A stretch of 64,000 bases of DNA from Rhizobium leguminosarum (GCF_017876795.1 NZ_JAGIOR010000001.1:4118501-4182500), one strand, 5' to 3'. Numbered from the stretch's first letter, positions 32,415 to 42,075 are shown. Numbers and translations: made by a program. The notes: a model not told the origin generated them from the sequence alone.

Positions 32415-35400
32415 TCCCCAATTTCTGTATTCAGCGGCCCGTCGCGACGACGCTGCTTGCCATCGGCGTCATTCTGGCTGGCCTTGCCGGTTACCAACTC
32501 GTTCCGGTCGCGGCACTGCCACAGGTCGATTTTCCGACAATCAACGTTTCGGCGCAGTTGAGCGGCGCCTCGCCGCAGACCATGGCAACCTCGGTTGCCA
32601 CACCGCTGATCAAGCAGTTCGAGACCATTCCCGGGATCAGCGAAATCAGCGCCTCGAGTTCGCTCGGCAGCAGCAGCATCGTGCTACAGTTCGATCTCAA
32701 CCGCAATATCGACGCCGCCGCAGCCGACGTGCAGGCGGCGATCTCGCATGCAACCCGGCAGTTGCCCGACAACCTGACGACACCGCCGAGCTACCGCAAG
32801 ACCAATCCGGCCGATGCGCCGGTGATGCTGCTCTCGGTGCAGAGCAACACTATGCCGCGCAGCAAGCTCGACGAGATCGCCGAGGACATCATCTCGCCGT
32901 CACTTTCCACACTTCCCGGTGTTGCCCAGGTCAGTGTTTACGGTGCGCAGACCTATGCCGTGCGCGTCGAGGTCGATCCCAACAAGCTTTTGACCCGCGG
33001 CATCGGCATCGACACCGTCAACAAGGCGCTAGCTGCCGCCAACAGCCAGCAGCCAGTGGGAACGCTGCAGAACAACTCGCAGAGCATGACCATCACGGCG
33101 AACACGCAGCGCACCAACGCCGAACAATTCCGCTCGCTCGTCATTGCCAATCCGAATGGTGCGCCGATCCACCTCGGCGATATCGCCGATGTGCAGGACG
33201 GTGTCGAGAACCAGTATACCGGCAGCTGGTATGACGGCCAGCGCGGCATCATTCTCGCCATCCAGCGTCAGCCGGATGCCAACACGGTCGATGTCGTCGA
33301 TGCGATCAATGCCAAGCTGCCGCAGCTTCACGCCGAAATCCCGCCCTCGGTGAACACCGTCGTCATGAACGACGCGGCAAAACCCATTCGCGATGCTATT
33401 TCCGACGTGAAGTTTACGCTGCTCTTGACGATCGGTCTCGTCGTTCTCGTCATTTACCTCTTCACCGGCCATGCGACCGCAACGATCATTCCGGGACTTG
33501 CCGTCCCGCTGTCGCTGATCTCGACCTTCGGTATGATGTATGTGCTTGGCTACAGCATCGACAACATCTCGCTGCTCGGGCTGACGCTCGCGGTGGGGCT
33601 GGTGGTCGACGACGCGATCGTCATGCTGGAAAACATCCTGCGCCATGTCGAGGAAGGCATGCCAGTGCGGGAAGCGGCGATCAAGGGCGCCGGTGAAGTC
33701 AGCTACACCATCATTTCCATGTCGGTTTCGCTGATTGCGGTCTTCATCCCGATCCTGCTGATGGGCGGCGTCGTCGGCCGCGTATTCAACGAATTCGGCA
33801 TGGTGGTCGCTATCGCCATCATCTCGTCGGCGATCGTCTCGCTGACCGTGACGCCGATGCTCGGCTCGCGTCTGTCGAACAATCACAGCCGGCCGCCACT
33901 CATCATCCGCATCTTCGATGCAGGCTTCGAGCGGACGCTCAACGGCTACGACAGAGCGGTCGGCTGGTGCCTTCAGCATCGTATGACGATCCTCGGGGTT
34001 TTCCTCGGCTCGGTGGCGCTGACGATCTATTTCTTCATGACGCTGCCGACGAGCTTCTTCCCGCAGGAAGATATCGGCCGTCTGACGATCAGCACGCAGG
34101 CGCGGCAGGACATTTCCTATACCGCCATGGAAGCGCTGCAGCAGCAGGCGGCAGCCGCCGTCAAGGCAAACCCGGCGGTCAACCACGTGATGTCGACGAT
34201 CGGCGGCAACCCGAACAAACCGCAGAACAACGGCTCGATGTTCGTCGAACTCAAGGACAAGAAGGCGCGTCCGCCGCTTGACCAGACGCTGCGCGAACTG
34301 CGCACGGCGATCAACAAGATCCCCGGACTGCAGGCCTTCGTGACGCCGAACCAGAGCCTGCGCTTTGGCGGCCGCCAGACCGCCAGCCAGTATCAGCTGG
34401 TGGTGCAGGCGCTGAGTGCCGATCAGACCAACCTCTGGGCCGGCAAGATCCAGGCGGCGATGCGCAAGGACAGGCTGTTTACCGACGTGACCTCGGACGC
34501 CCAGAACAACGCTCTGCAGGCCAATATCGTCATCGATACCGAGCGAGCGGCTGCTTATGGGATCGACAACGACACGCTGCGCACGACGCTGCAGGAATCC
34601 TTCAGCGGCTATTCAGCTGCGGAAATCCAGTCGACCGGCGATAGCTACAATGTCATCGTCGAATACGACACCAGCAAACCCTGGGACGACCAGAAGCTGT
34701 CGGAAATTCGCGTCGCCTCCGCCAATGGCAGCCTGGTGCCGCTGTCGAACTTCGCCCATGTGCAACGCACCACCGGCCCGGTCACCATCAACCAGACCGG
34801 CCAGCTGGTCTCGACCACCGTTTCCTTCAACCTGCCGGAAGGTGTGTCGCTCAGCGATGCAACGGCGGCGGTCGAGCAGATCAAGAAGGACATCGCCACG
34901 CCGGCAGACGTCTTCACCTCCTATGGCGGTACGGCTGAGATCTTCCAGCAGTCGCAGGGCAATACGCCCTATCTGATCCTGGCAGCGGTGCTGACCATCT
35001 ATGTCGTGCTCGGCGTGCTCTATGAAAGCTTCATCCATCCGCTCACCATCCTCTCCGGCCTGCCGGCCGCGGCCTTCGGTGCGCTGCTGGCGCTGAAGAT
35101 CATGGGCTTCGATCTGTCGATCATCGCCCTCATCGGCCTGTTGATGCTGATCGGCATCGTCAAGAAGAACGCGATCATGATGATCGACGTGGCTGTCGAA
35201 ACCATGCGCACGACGGGCGAAAAGGCGACGGCGGCGATCCACGAGGCCTGCGTGCGACGCTTCCGGCCGATCATGATGACGACCTTCTGCGCCCTGCTCG
35301 GCGCCCTGCCGATCGCGCTTGGCACCGGCGCAAGCTCGGAACTGCGCCAGCCGCTCGGCATCGCCGTCGTCGGCGGCCTGATCGTCTCGCAGATGCTGAC

Positions 35401-35527
35401 GCTCTTCATCACCCCGGTCATCTTCGTCGAGATGGATCGCTTCGGCAATTTCCTCGGCCGGCTGATCGGCGGCAAGAAGGTCGAGGAGCCGGTGGTACAG
35501 GAGGCAAGGGCAATGGCTGCCGAATGA
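32411..35527 (+). CDS. RND multidrug efflux pump, MdtB/MdtC-like inner-membrane subunit
   Basis: Predicted 1038-residue proton-driven transporter of the HAE1 RND family, with the standard plan of twelve membrane helices and two large periplasmic loops. Diagnostic stretches are the start CIQRPVATTLLAIGVILAGL, the proton-relay helix 4 LGLTLAVGLVVDDAIVMLEN (the Asp-Asp pair), and helix 10-11 LIGLLMLIGIVKKNAIMMID. The sequence style (PVAALPQVDFPTI, SLGSSSIVLQFDLN) is that of the MdtB/MdtC group. It is translationally coupled to the adaptor gene; no outer-membrane factor or regulator is adjacent. Substrates are unknown. Confidence 0.93.
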   Translation: MIPNFCIQRPVATTLLAIGVILAGLAGYQLVPVAALPQVDFPTINVSAQLSGASPQTMATSVATPLIKQFETIPGISEISASSSLGSSSIVLQFDLNRNIDAAAADVQAAISHATRQLPDNLTTPPSYRKTNPADAPVMLLSVQSNTMPRSKLDEIAEDIISPSLSTLPGVAQVSVYGAQTYAVRVEVDPNKLLTRGIGIDTVNKALAAANSQQPVGTLQNNSQSMTITANTQRTNAEQFRSLVIANPNGAPIHLGDIADVQDGVENQYTGSWYDGQRGIILAIQRQPDANTVDVVDAINAKLPQLHAEIPPSVNTVVMNDAAKPIRDAISDVKFTLLLTIGLVVLVIYLFTGHATATIIPGLAVPLSLISTFGMMYVLGYSIDNISLLGLTLAVGLVVDDAIVMLENILRHVEEGMPVREAAIKGAGEVSYTIISMSVSLIAVFIPILLMGGVVGRVFNEFGMVVAIAIISSAIVSLTVTPMLGSRLSNNHSRPPLIIRIFDAGFERTLNGYDRAVGWCLQHRMTILGVFLGSVALTIYFFMTLPTSFFPQEDIGRLTISTQARQDISYTAMEALQQQAAAAVKANPAVNHVMSTIGGNPNKPQNNGSMFVELKDKKARPPLDQTLRELRTAINKIPGLQAFVTPNQSLRFGGRQTASQYQLVVQALSADQTNLWAGKIQAAMRKDRLFTDVTSDAQNNALQANIVIDTERAAAYGIDNDTLRTTLQESFSGYSAAEIQSTGDSYNVIVEYDTSKPWDDQKLSEIRVASANGSLVPLSNFAHVQRTTGPVTINQTGQLVSTTVSFNLPEGVSLSDATAAVEQIKKDIATPADVFTSYGGTAEIFQQSQGNTPYLILAAVLTIYVVLGVLYESFIHPLTILSGLPAAAFGALLALKIMGFDLSIIALIGLLMLIGIVKKNAIMMIDVAVETMRTTGEKATAAIHEACVRRFRPIMMTTFCALLGALPIALGTGASSELRQPLGIAVVGGLIVSQMLTLFITPVIFVEMDRFGNFLGRLIGGKKVEEPVVQEARAMAAE

Positions 35528-35567
35528 TGATGGCCCTCTGACTCCGGCATTACAGATTTGCCCTTGC

Positions 35568-35605
35568 GGCGCACTTCTTCTTCCAACCGGGAGAGGAAGT
35601 GCGCC
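35568..35605 (+). terminator. Hairpin downstream of RND operon
   Basis: A 10-bp perfect stem, GGCGCACTTC (35568-35577) with GAAGTGCGCC (35596-35605), lies 40 bp after the pump stop codon. The loop is 18 nt and no T-run follows, so it could instead be an mRNA-stabilising structure. Confidence 0.5.
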
Positions 35606-35744
35606 AGAGATCACATCAACTTTCGCTCCTCTTGAATGTGTCGCGCCTCTGTGGCATCACCCGCCCTCCTTGATCCGGGCGTTCACACGCCCTTGCGGAG
35701 CAACGCTCCGTCTCCAATAACAATCGACATGAAGAGGTGCGGGC

Positions 35745-37037
35745 ATGGCTCAGGCGCTGGGTTTGGACTTCGGCACGACGAATACGGTTCTCGCCATGGC
35801 GGATGGGGGGGCGACGCGCTCGATGGCATTCACGAGCACCGAAGGCACGGCCGACAGCATGCGCACGGCGCTTTCCTTCATGAAGGATGCGCAACTCGGC
35901 GCCTCGGCACTGAAGGTGGAGGCAGGCCATGCGGCGATCCGTCAATTCATCGACAATCCCGGCGAATGCCGATTCCTGCAGTCGATCAAGACCTTTGCGG
36001 CAAGCGCGCTGTTCCAGGGCACGTTGATCTACGCCAAGCGGCATAATTTCGAGGATCTGATGGAGGTTTTCGTCAGGCGCCTGCGCAATTACGCCGGCGA
36101 CCACTGGCCTTCCGATGTCAGCCGCATCGTCACCGGCCGGCCGGTGCATTTTGCCGGCGCCAGCCCCGATCCTGATCTCGCGACCGAACGCTACAACGAG
36201 GCGCTGTCGCGCTTCGGCTTTCCCGAAATCCACTACGTCTACGAGCCGGTCGCCGCCGCCTTCTACTTCGCGCAGAACCTGAAGCAGGATGCGACCGTGC
36301 TGGTCGCCGATTTCGGCGGCGGCACGACCGACTATTCGCTGATCCGCTTCGAGACCGTCGCCGGCAAGCTGACGGCAACGCCGATCGGCCATTCCGGCGT
36401 CGGCGTCGCCGGCGACCATTTCGACTACAGAATGATCGATAACATCGTCGCGCCGCAGATCGGCAAGGGCAGCCATTTCAAAAGCTTCGACAAGATCCTT
36501 GAAGTCCCGTCCAACTACTATTCCAGCTTCGGCCGCTGGAACCAGCTGTCGATCTTCAAGACGACGCGCGAATTCGAGGATCTGAAGAAGCTGGTGCGCA
36601 CCAGCCTGGAGCCGGAAAAGCTCGAGATCTTCATCGACCTCATCGACCATGACGAGGGCTACCCGCTCTATCAGGCGGTGTCGGCGACGAAGATGGCGCT
36701 GTCGGCTGCCGAGGAGGCGCCCTTCGATTTCGCGCCGCTCGGCCGCGGCGGACACCGCAGCATCCGGCGCAGCGACTTCGAAGGCTGGATCGCCGAGGAT
36801 CTTGCCCGCATCGAAGGCGCGCTCGATGACGTGCTCGACAAGACCAAGACGAAGCCCGGGGAGATCGACAAGGTGTTCCTCACCGGCGGCACCTCCTTTG
36901 TGCCGGCGGTGCGCCGCATCTTCACCGAGCGCTTCGAGCGCGACCGGATCGAAAGCGGCGGCGAGCTGTTGTCGATCGCCCATGGCCTGGCGCTGATCGG
37001 CGAACGCGACGACATCGCGCAATGGACTGTGCAATAG
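35745..37037 (+). CDS. Hsp70-family protein, YegD type
   Basis: Predicted 430-residue actin-fold ATPase. The phosphate-1 loop ALGLDFGTTNTVLAMADGG lies at the N-terminus, phosphate-2 VLVADFGGGTTDYSLIRF near residues 185-203, and the adenosine motif VFLTGGTSFVPAVRRIF near 380. VYEPVAAAFYFA is the Hsp70 EP(V/T)AAA hallmark. No substrate-binding domain follows, so it corresponds to YegD-like stand-alone ATPases of unknown client. The ATG at 35745 has GAGG 8 nt upstream. The DNA glycosylase gene begins 68 bp after it on the same strand; co-transcription is possible. Confidence 0.88.
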   Translation: MAQALGLDFGTTNTVLAMADGGATRSMAFTSTEGTADSMRTALSFMKDAQLGASALKVEAGHAAIRQFIDNPGECRFLQSIKTFAASALFQGTLIYAKRHNFEDLMEVFVRRLRNYAGDHWPSDVSRIVTGRPVHFAGASPDPDLATERYNEALSRFGFPEIHYVYEPVAAAFYFAQNLKQDATVLVADFGGGTTDYSLIRFETVAGKLTATPIGHSGVGVAGDHFDYRMIDNIVAPQIGKGSHFKSFDKILEVPSNYYSSFGRWNQLSIFKTTREFEDLKKLVRTSLEPEKLEIFIDLIDHDEGYPLYQAVSATKMALSAAEEAPFDFAPLGRGGHRSIRRSDFEGWIAEDLARIEGALDDVLDKTKTKPGEIDKVFLTGGTSFVPAVRRIFTERFERDRIESGGELLSIAHGLALIGERDDIAQWTVQ

Positions 37038-37105
37038 ATCAGGCAGGGATGGGCAATCTGTCGCCTGCCCTTCCAATGCCACTGTCTCTCCGCTAAACCT
37101 GTCAG

Positions 37106-38011
37106 ATGATCTCCGCCAACGACCTTTCCCCCGCCGAGCTTGCAGCGCTTCTGCATTTCCACGCGGATGCCGGCGTGGAATGGCTGCTGGAGGAAGAGGC
37201 GATCGACCGCTTCGCCGAGTTCGAAGCGATGAAGGCTGCCCGACGCCCGGCGGCACAGGCGCAGCCACAAGCTCCCATCGCCGGGGAACGTGCCGCCCCC
37301 GGGGGCGGCCGGACACCGCCGCGTCCGAATGCAGCAGCACGCCCGGCCCCGGCCGAACGCGCCGCTTCCGGCCCGCAGCCGGCGATCCCGGACGGCGAGG
37401 CGGTGCAGCAGGCGCGTTTCGTCGCCGAAACCGCCCGGTCGCTGGCCGAGCTCAAGACCGCGATCGAAGCCTTCAACGGCTGCAACCTCAAGCACAGCGC
37501 CCGCTCGACCATCTTTGCCAGCGGTGATGTCGAGAGCGGTATCATGGTGATCGGCTCTGCGCCGGGCGCCGAAGACGATCGCGAAGGTGTGCCCTTCTCG
37601 GGAAAATCCGGCCAACTGTTCGACAAGATGCTGGCGGCGATCGGGCTGACGCGCTCGAGCATTCTGCTGACGCAGGTCATCCCCTGGCGGCCACCTGGCA
37701 ATCGACCGCCCTCGGCCGCCGAAATGGACATCTGCCGGCCCTTCATCGAACGGCAGATCGCGCTGGCCGAACCCAAAGTGATCCTGCTGCTCGGCAATTT
37801 TTCGGCTCGCTTCTTCTTCGGCGAAAACGACACGATCCACGGCCTGCGTGGCCGTTGGAAGGAAATTGCCGCTGCGGACTGTGTCATTCCTGCCATAGCC
37901 AGCCTGCATCCGCAGGATCTGCTGACCGCGCCCGTCAACAAACGGCTGGCCTGGAATGACCTGCTCGCCTTTCAAGCGAAGCTTAAGTCCCTCTCTCTGC
38001 TTAGAAATTAG
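37106..38011 (+). CDS. Uracil-DNA glycosylase, family 4-like
   Basis: Predicted 301-residue base-excision enzyme. Residues 1-110 are an N-terminal helix plus a Pro/Ala-rich linker. The UDG fold follows, with motif 1 MVIGSAPGAEDDREGVPFSG, the middle ILLTQVIPWRPPGNRPPS, and motif 2 ASLHPQDLL. Family 4 enzymes usually carry four Cys for a 4Fe-4S cluster; here the first CxxC region reads FNGCNLKHS with a single Cys, and another Cys occurs in MDICRPFI, so the cluster site looks reduced. Motif 1 has GSAPG where GEAPG or GEGPG is common. It probably removes uracil from DNA, with uncertain activity. Confidence 0.8.
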   Translation: MISANDLSPAELAALLHFHADAGVEWLLEEEAIDRFAEFEAMKAARRPAAQAQPQAPIAGERAAPGGGRTPPRPNAAARPAPAERAASGPQPAIPDGEAVQQARFVAETARSLAELKTAIEAFNGCNLKHSARSTIFASGDVESGIMVIGSAPGAEDDREGVPFSGKSGQLFDKMLAAIGLTRSSILLTQVIPWRPPGNRPPSAAEMDICRPFIERQIALAEPKVILLLGNFSARFFFGENDTIHGLRGRWKEIAAADCVIPAIASLHPQDLLTAPVNKRLAWNDLLAFQAKLKSLSLLRN

Positions 38012-38143
38012 CCAAAGTTGAATATATTATGAATTGATCTATGCGCTCTGCGCATGGCTGCATCCCGCCGTGGCGCATTGCGGAATCAATGCTGCACCGC
38101 AATATAAGGTGGTGTCTTGGGAGGAACCAAAGGAACCAAGGCC

Positions 38144-38335
38144 ATGAACAAGCGATTTCGTCCTATCCATAGCGGGTTTGAAACCCTTCGCCTCGCCGGC
38201 GACCAAGTTCGTACCACTCACGGCTACAGCCGTTTCGGCTTTGCTACAAACGAACAGATGATCGCCCGCGGCACCGGCATCAACGGCCGCACAGCGCGCC
38301 CCGACGCGATTTTTTCGGACTTCCAGCAATATTGA
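38144..38335 (+). CDS. Small hypothetical protein
   Basis: Predicted 63-residue basic soluble protein (MNKRFRPIHSGFETLRLAGD...), with no membrane segment and no family I recognise. The ATG at 38144 follows AAAGGAACCAAGGCC. It is immediately followed by a strong 8-bp hairpin at 38338-38356, as expected for the end of a short transcript. Codon choice is like that of neighbouring genes. Confidence 0.5.
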   Translation: MNKRFRPIHSGFETLRLAGDQVRTTHGYSRFGFATNEQMIARGTGINGRTARPDAIFSDFQQY

Positions 38336-38337
38336 GC

Positions 38338-38356
38338 GGCAGGCGCTTCGCCTGCC
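38338..38356 (+). terminator. Hairpin after the small ORF at 38144
   Basis: GGCAGGCG (38338-38345) pairs perfectly with CGCCTGCC (38349-38356) over a 3-nt loop, 2 bp after the stop codon, then TTCAAG. It is a compact GC-rich hairpin with only a minimal U-tail. Confidence 0.5.
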
Positions 38357-38371
38357 TTCAAGAGTAACAAG

Positions 38372-38527
38372 ATGACGATCCTGATATCACTTCTGCGCAA
38401 CATCGAAACCTTCGAGCATATCCGCGTCGCGGTCTCAGCCGCGCGGGAATATGAGCGTGAGCTTTCGGTCAGGCCGGTAGACGCTGCCCCCTGCATTGGC
38501 CCAAGTGCTGCGGCAATCGTTCTCTGA
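38372..38527 (+). CDS. Possible 51-residue hypothetical protein
   Basis: ATG 38372 to TGA 38525-38527 encodes MTILISLLRNIETFEHIRVA and 31 more residues: a hydrophobic start, an amphipathic charged middle (AAREYERELSVRP) and a small-residue tail. The upstream AAGAGTAACAAG is a weak ribosome site. It ends exactly where the convergent gene's stop begins. I recognise no family. It is listed because nothing else occupies the stretch and the composition is protein-like. Confidence 0.3.
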   Translation: MTILISLLRNIETFEHIRVAVSAAREYERELSVRPVDAAPCIGPSAAAIVL

Positions 38528-39400
38528 TCAGACGGCAATTGCCTCAACCTGGGCCTTGGCCCATTCGAAGGCTTCGTCGACATAAGCGAACTTGACCGCC
38601 TGCCAGGCACAATATTGCTCGACGAAATCCCGCGATATCCAAAGATGCGCCTTGCGTGGTTCGTCATCCCAGCCGACGCAGCCGCGCTGCGCCGCCTTTG
38701 CCAAGAGCCGTTGGAGATGGGTGCGCGACATCATGAAATCGGCGGCGAGCGCACGGGTTTCGACGCGGCCGACGGAAAACCTGTCCGGCTCGCTGCTTTC
38801 TATCTCCATGCGGGCGATGAAATTGTCGACCACGAGGCCGCCGGCTTCCGTCCAGAGGAACAGCGCCACCTGTTCCGGCGGCTCGCGCCAGGCGGCATCT
38901 TCCAGGCAATGGCGGGCGATACGCGGCTGAACGAGCCGCATCATTGCTGGAATTGCCTGGAAAAACGTTGCCCTTTGACCGCCGTCAAGCAGATCGAGCG
39001 CGCCGAGATTAGAATGAATCCAGGCAAACATCGCCTGATGGCTGACGTCGGCCGGCTCGAAATGACGTGGCCGCCGCCGCTCGTCACCGGGCGTGTGGAC
39101 AATGAAGCGGTAGGTATAGAGTTCTTCGATGAAGGCGAGAACGGTGTTGCGGCTCGCCACCTTATGCGCGGTGATGCGTCCGGTCAGCCGAACGGCAGTG
39201 AAACCCGAGGTCGGGTCGCGCGGATCATATTCCAGGTTGAGGGCATAGGCAGTCTGGGTCAGAAGCCAGCGCTGATGCGAAGCGAGCAATCGCGCCAAGC
39301 GCGGGCCGGCATCGAACATACCGCGCATCTGCCCAGCCAAAAAGCGGATGCTCAGCAGAAAGGAACAGTTCCCCGCCAATTGCTCCGCCGTGAATGCCAT
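38528..39400 (-). CDS. Hypothetical protein, possible C-terminal helix-turn-helix
   Basis: Predicted 290-residue soluble, largely helical protein that I do not recognise by name. Features are an N-terminal helical part (LLSIRFLAGQMRGMFDAGPR), a middle region with LEYDPRDPTSGFTAVRLTGR, and a C-terminal segment VGRVETRALAADFMMSRTHL followed by QRLLAKAAQRGCVGW. The last segment has the spacing of a winged helix-turn-helix, so a regulatory role is possible. The ATG at 39400 has GGAG 9 nt upstream; the open frame continues to an ATG at 39478 without a ribosome site. It is a single gene. Confidence 0.6.
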   Translation of the reverse strand: MAFTAEQLAGNCSFLLSIRFLAGQMRGMFDAGPRLARLLASHQRWLLTQTAYALNLEYDPRDPTSGFTAVRLTGRITAHKVASRNTVLAFIEELYTYRFIVHTPGDERRRPRHFEPADVSHQAMFAWIHSNLGALDLLDGGQRATFFQAIPAMMRLVQPRIARHCLEDAAWREPPEQVALFLWTEAGGLVVDNFIARMEIESSEPDRFSVGRVETRALAADFMMSRTHLQRLLAKAAQRGCVGWDDEPRKAHLWISRDFVEQYCAWQAVKFAYVDEAFEWAKAQVEAIAV

Positions 39401-39606
39401 TATGCTTTTCTCCACCTCCGCTCGCCGGCCGGCGTTCGGAGCAGCAATACCGAAAGCTTCCCCGGTATCAGCGGCCATTCAGACATGCACAGCTTCGAAT
39501 AAATGATATCCGCTCATCTTCAACAAACATATTCCGTCAGGCAGCGATATCCCAAGAATTCACCATTGTTTTCGCTCTTTGCGGGCAATTTTCGAACTCT
39601 AGCAAT

Positions 39607-40584
39607 TCATGCATTAAGAGCTTTCATATCATGCGGTTGCAGGCCTCGGGCTTGCGGCGCCGTGGCTCTGCGCGCCTCCCTCTGCTCGATGCCCAATTGA
39701 TGCTCGCGATAGATGATGAAGATGCCGGCGGAGATGACGATGAGAGTGCCGATCAGCATGGTAAAGCTCGGCACATCGCCGAAGACGAAATAGGCGACGA
39801 TGCTGCCGAGCAGGATCGAGGTATATTCGAACGGCGCGATGGTGGAGACATCGGCATGGCGGTAGCTTTCCGTCAGCAGGATCTGCGCGACGCCGCCGCA
39901 AAAACCGGCGGCGATGAGATAGAGCGCCGACGGCCATGGCAGGACGAGCCAGCCGAAAGGCAGAGAAGCCAGCGAGAAGACCGAGGCGATGAGCGAGAAA
40001 TAGAGGACGATCGTCGCCGTCTTCTCCTCCTCGACGAGACGACGCACCTGAATCATCGCCATGCCGCCGAGAACGGCCGAGAGCAGCACTGAGAGCGCGC
40101 CGACGGCCTGTTCGGCCTCCATGCCGCCATCGCGAAACAGCGTGAGTTTCGGCCAAGAGACGATGGCGACGCCAACGATGCCGACCAGGACGGCGCTCCA
40201 GCGATAGATGCGCACGGTTTCGCCGAGAAAAACCGCGGCGAAGATAACGGCGACGAGCGGCAGCGCATAGCCGAGCGCGATCGCTTCCGGCAGCGGCAGA
40301 TGCAGCAGGCCGTAGAAACCGAAAGCCATCGACATGATGCCGATCGTGCCGCGCTTGAGGTGGCCGATCGGATTGGCGGTGTAGAAGGCAGCGCGCAGCT
40401 GGCCGATATAGGCGAGATAGGCCATGATCGGGAAGAGCGCGAAGAAGGACCTGCAGAAGGTGACTTGACCCGGCGGAATGTCTGGGCCGGCCAGCTTGAT
40501 GAAGGTCTGCATGGCCAGGAAGACCACGACCGACGAGACCTTCAGCGCAATGCCTCTCATCGGGTTTTTGAGAACCGCGTGCAT
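39607..40584 (-). CDS. EamA/DMT family transporter
   Basis: Predicted 325-residue inner-membrane protein with ten helices in two EamA repeats. The first ends in IALGYALPLVAVIFAAVFLG, with the Glu-Thr that follows; the second contains QILLTESYRHADVSTIAPFE and ends in VFGDVPSFTMLIGTLIVISA. This resembles the RhaT/YdcZ-like DMT exporters often annotated as S-adenosylmethionine or drug/metabolite transporters, but the substrate cannot be assigned. The ATG at 40584 is used; another in-frame ATG lies 8 codons inside. A soluble C-terminal tail of about 25 residues is basic. Confidence 0.85.
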   Translation of the reverse strand: MHAVLKNPMRGIALKVSSVVVFLAMQTFIKLAGPDIPPGQVTFCRSFFALFPIMAYLAYIGQLRAAFYTANPIGHLKRGTIGIMSMAFGFYGLLHLPLPEAIALGYALPLVAVIFAAVFLGETVRIYRWSAVLVGIVGVAIVSWPKLTLFRDGGMEAEQAVGALSVLLSAVLGGMAMIQVRRLVEEEKTATIVLYFSLIASVFSLASLPFGWLVLPWPSALYLIAAGFCGGVAQILLTESYRHADVSTIAPFEYTSILLGSIVAYFVFGDVPSFTMLIGTLIVISAGIFIIYREHQLGIEQREARRATAPQARGLQPHDMKALNA

Positions 40585-40922
40585 GATTCTGGCTCTTATA
40601 TCGACTTAACAGTAACGGGGAGACGCGTTCGACTCGGGAACGCAGGGGACGACGTCTTCCATCGTAGCGAAAGAAAATCCGGATTGGCGAAAAATCGCAA
40701 GCAGCGCGGAGGAATCGCAAAATCACCTTCCGGCGCAGGCTCGACGGTGCGGAATGCGCGCCCTTGCGTCGAATTATTCCTCTCTTCAGCCATTTCGCTC
40801 CAAAATGTTCACCTCTGACCGGCCGGTGTTAACCAATTGAAAACCATAGGCACGCATCGTTTTTGCTTACTCGAAATTTTCTTCGCCCTGCAACGATTGC
40901 CCGCTCCTTCCAGGATCATTTG
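40585..40922. other. Intergenic region, no gene seen
   Basis: A 338-bp stretch between divergent genes. I see no convincing reading frame, repeat or RNA gene. The part from 40790 to 40915 is relatively AT-rich and probably contains the promoter of the chemoreceptor-like gene. Confidence 0.5.
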
Positions 40923-42029
40923 ATGAAGCCGCTTAGCGCAGAAACCATTGCCCAGTCGCAGAATGCGACACCGCGCTCGATGCGCGTCGTCACCGACGGC
41001 ATCAGCACCGACCTCGAGCGCTTCAGCGCCGACAACACCAATATCGTCAAGCAGATCAAGCTGCTCGCCATCAATGCGCTGATCGAAGCGGCAAGAGCCG
41101 GCGAGACCGGAAAGGGCTTTGCAGTCGTTGCCAACGAGGTGCAGCGGCTGGCACAGATCGCCACCGACATCACCGGCAGGTTCGAAAGCAACGTGCTCGG
41201 GCGCATCGGCCTCAGCCGCGCCATGGCGGATTCGCTGGTCGAGGAGATGGAGGGCGTTCGCCTCACCGATCTGGCGCAGACGCTGGTGCAGTTGATTGTC
41301 CGCAACCTTTTCGAGCGCACCGCCGATGTGCGCTGGTGGGCGACGGACCCGGCACTCTGGCAGGCGCTGCGAAACCCGGATCGGGAAACCGTTGCCTTTG
41401 CGGCGGAGCGTCTCGGCGCCATCAACCGCTTCTACACCGTCTATCTCGATCTCGTCATGACCGATCTCTCGGGCAAGGTGATCGCATCGGCCAATCCCAA
41501 GTTCCAGCGCAAGATCGCCGGCACAAGTCTTGCCGGCGATCCGTGGTTTCGCGCGGCGTCTGCCTGCGCCTCCGGCGACGCCTACGGTGTCGACGAGGTC
41601 AAAGCGAGCCCGATCCATGACAACAGGCATGCCCTTGTCTATGCCACAGGCATCCGCGAAGAAGGCAAGCTCGACGGACGGCTGATCGGCACGCTCGGCG
41701 TCTATTTCGACTGGCAGAACCAGGGCCAGGCGATCGTCGAGAAAGAGGCGAACCTGCCGCCGCAACTGGCGGAGAAAACGACGGTCATGCTGCTCGACGG
41801 CAAGAGCCGGGTGATCGCCACCACCAATCCCGCCCTGCTGTTTTCGCATTTCGCCCTCGCCAACCCGTCCGGCCGGGCCAAGGGCAGCTACTACGACAAT
41901 AACGGCTCGATCGTCGCCTTTGCACGGACCCTCGGCTACGAGGATTACGACGGGCTTGGCTGGTACGGCGTCGTCGTGCAGCGGACGGAAAGCGACGCGA
42001 CGATCAAGGCGGCGCTCAATCTAAAATAG
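40923..42029 (+). CDS. Soluble chemoreceptor-like protein: short signalling hairpin plus C-terminal Cache-like domain
   Basis: Predicted 368-residue protein without membrane helices. Residues about 30-85 contain the core of a methyl-accepting signalling hairpin, [20 protein letters not shown] followed by [11 protein letters not shown], the tip sequence that contacts CheA/CheW. The rest (about 120-365) is a sensor region with Cache/PAS-like patterns such as [28 protein letters not shown] and [13 protein letters not shown]. The signalling part precedes the sensor part and is much shorter than in ordinary receptors, so partner binding rather than trimer signalling is possible. The ATG at 40923 has AGGA 7 nt upstream; the open frame starts at 40863 without a signal. 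A strong terminator follows. Confidence 0.75.
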   Translation: MKPLSAETIAQSQNATPRSMRVVTDGISTDLERFSADNTNIVKQIKLLAINALIEAARAGETGKGFAVVANEVQRLAQIATDITGRFESNVLGRIGLSRAMADSLVEEMEGVRLTDLAQTLVQLIVRNLFERTADVRWWATDPALWQALRNPDRETVAFAAERLGAINRFYTVYLDLVMTDLSGKVIASANPKFQRKIAGTSLAGDPWFRAASACASGDAYGVDEVKASPIHDNRHALVYATGIREEGKLDGRLIGTLGVYFDWQNQGQAIVEKEANLPPQLAEKTTVMLLDGKSRVIATTNPALLFSHFALANPSGRAKGSYYDNNGSIVAFARTLGYEDYDGLGWYGVVVQRTESDATIKAALNLK

Positions 42030-42075
42030 CACCTTTCGCCCGGCAGCCGCGTCCATCAGTTTCGAGGAGGATATT

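Noticed and set aside
38041..38055. ATGCGC-TCT-GCGCAT hairpin after the uracil-DNA glycosylase gene
   Set aside because: Six pairs with no T-run; could be chance, so not listed as a terminator.
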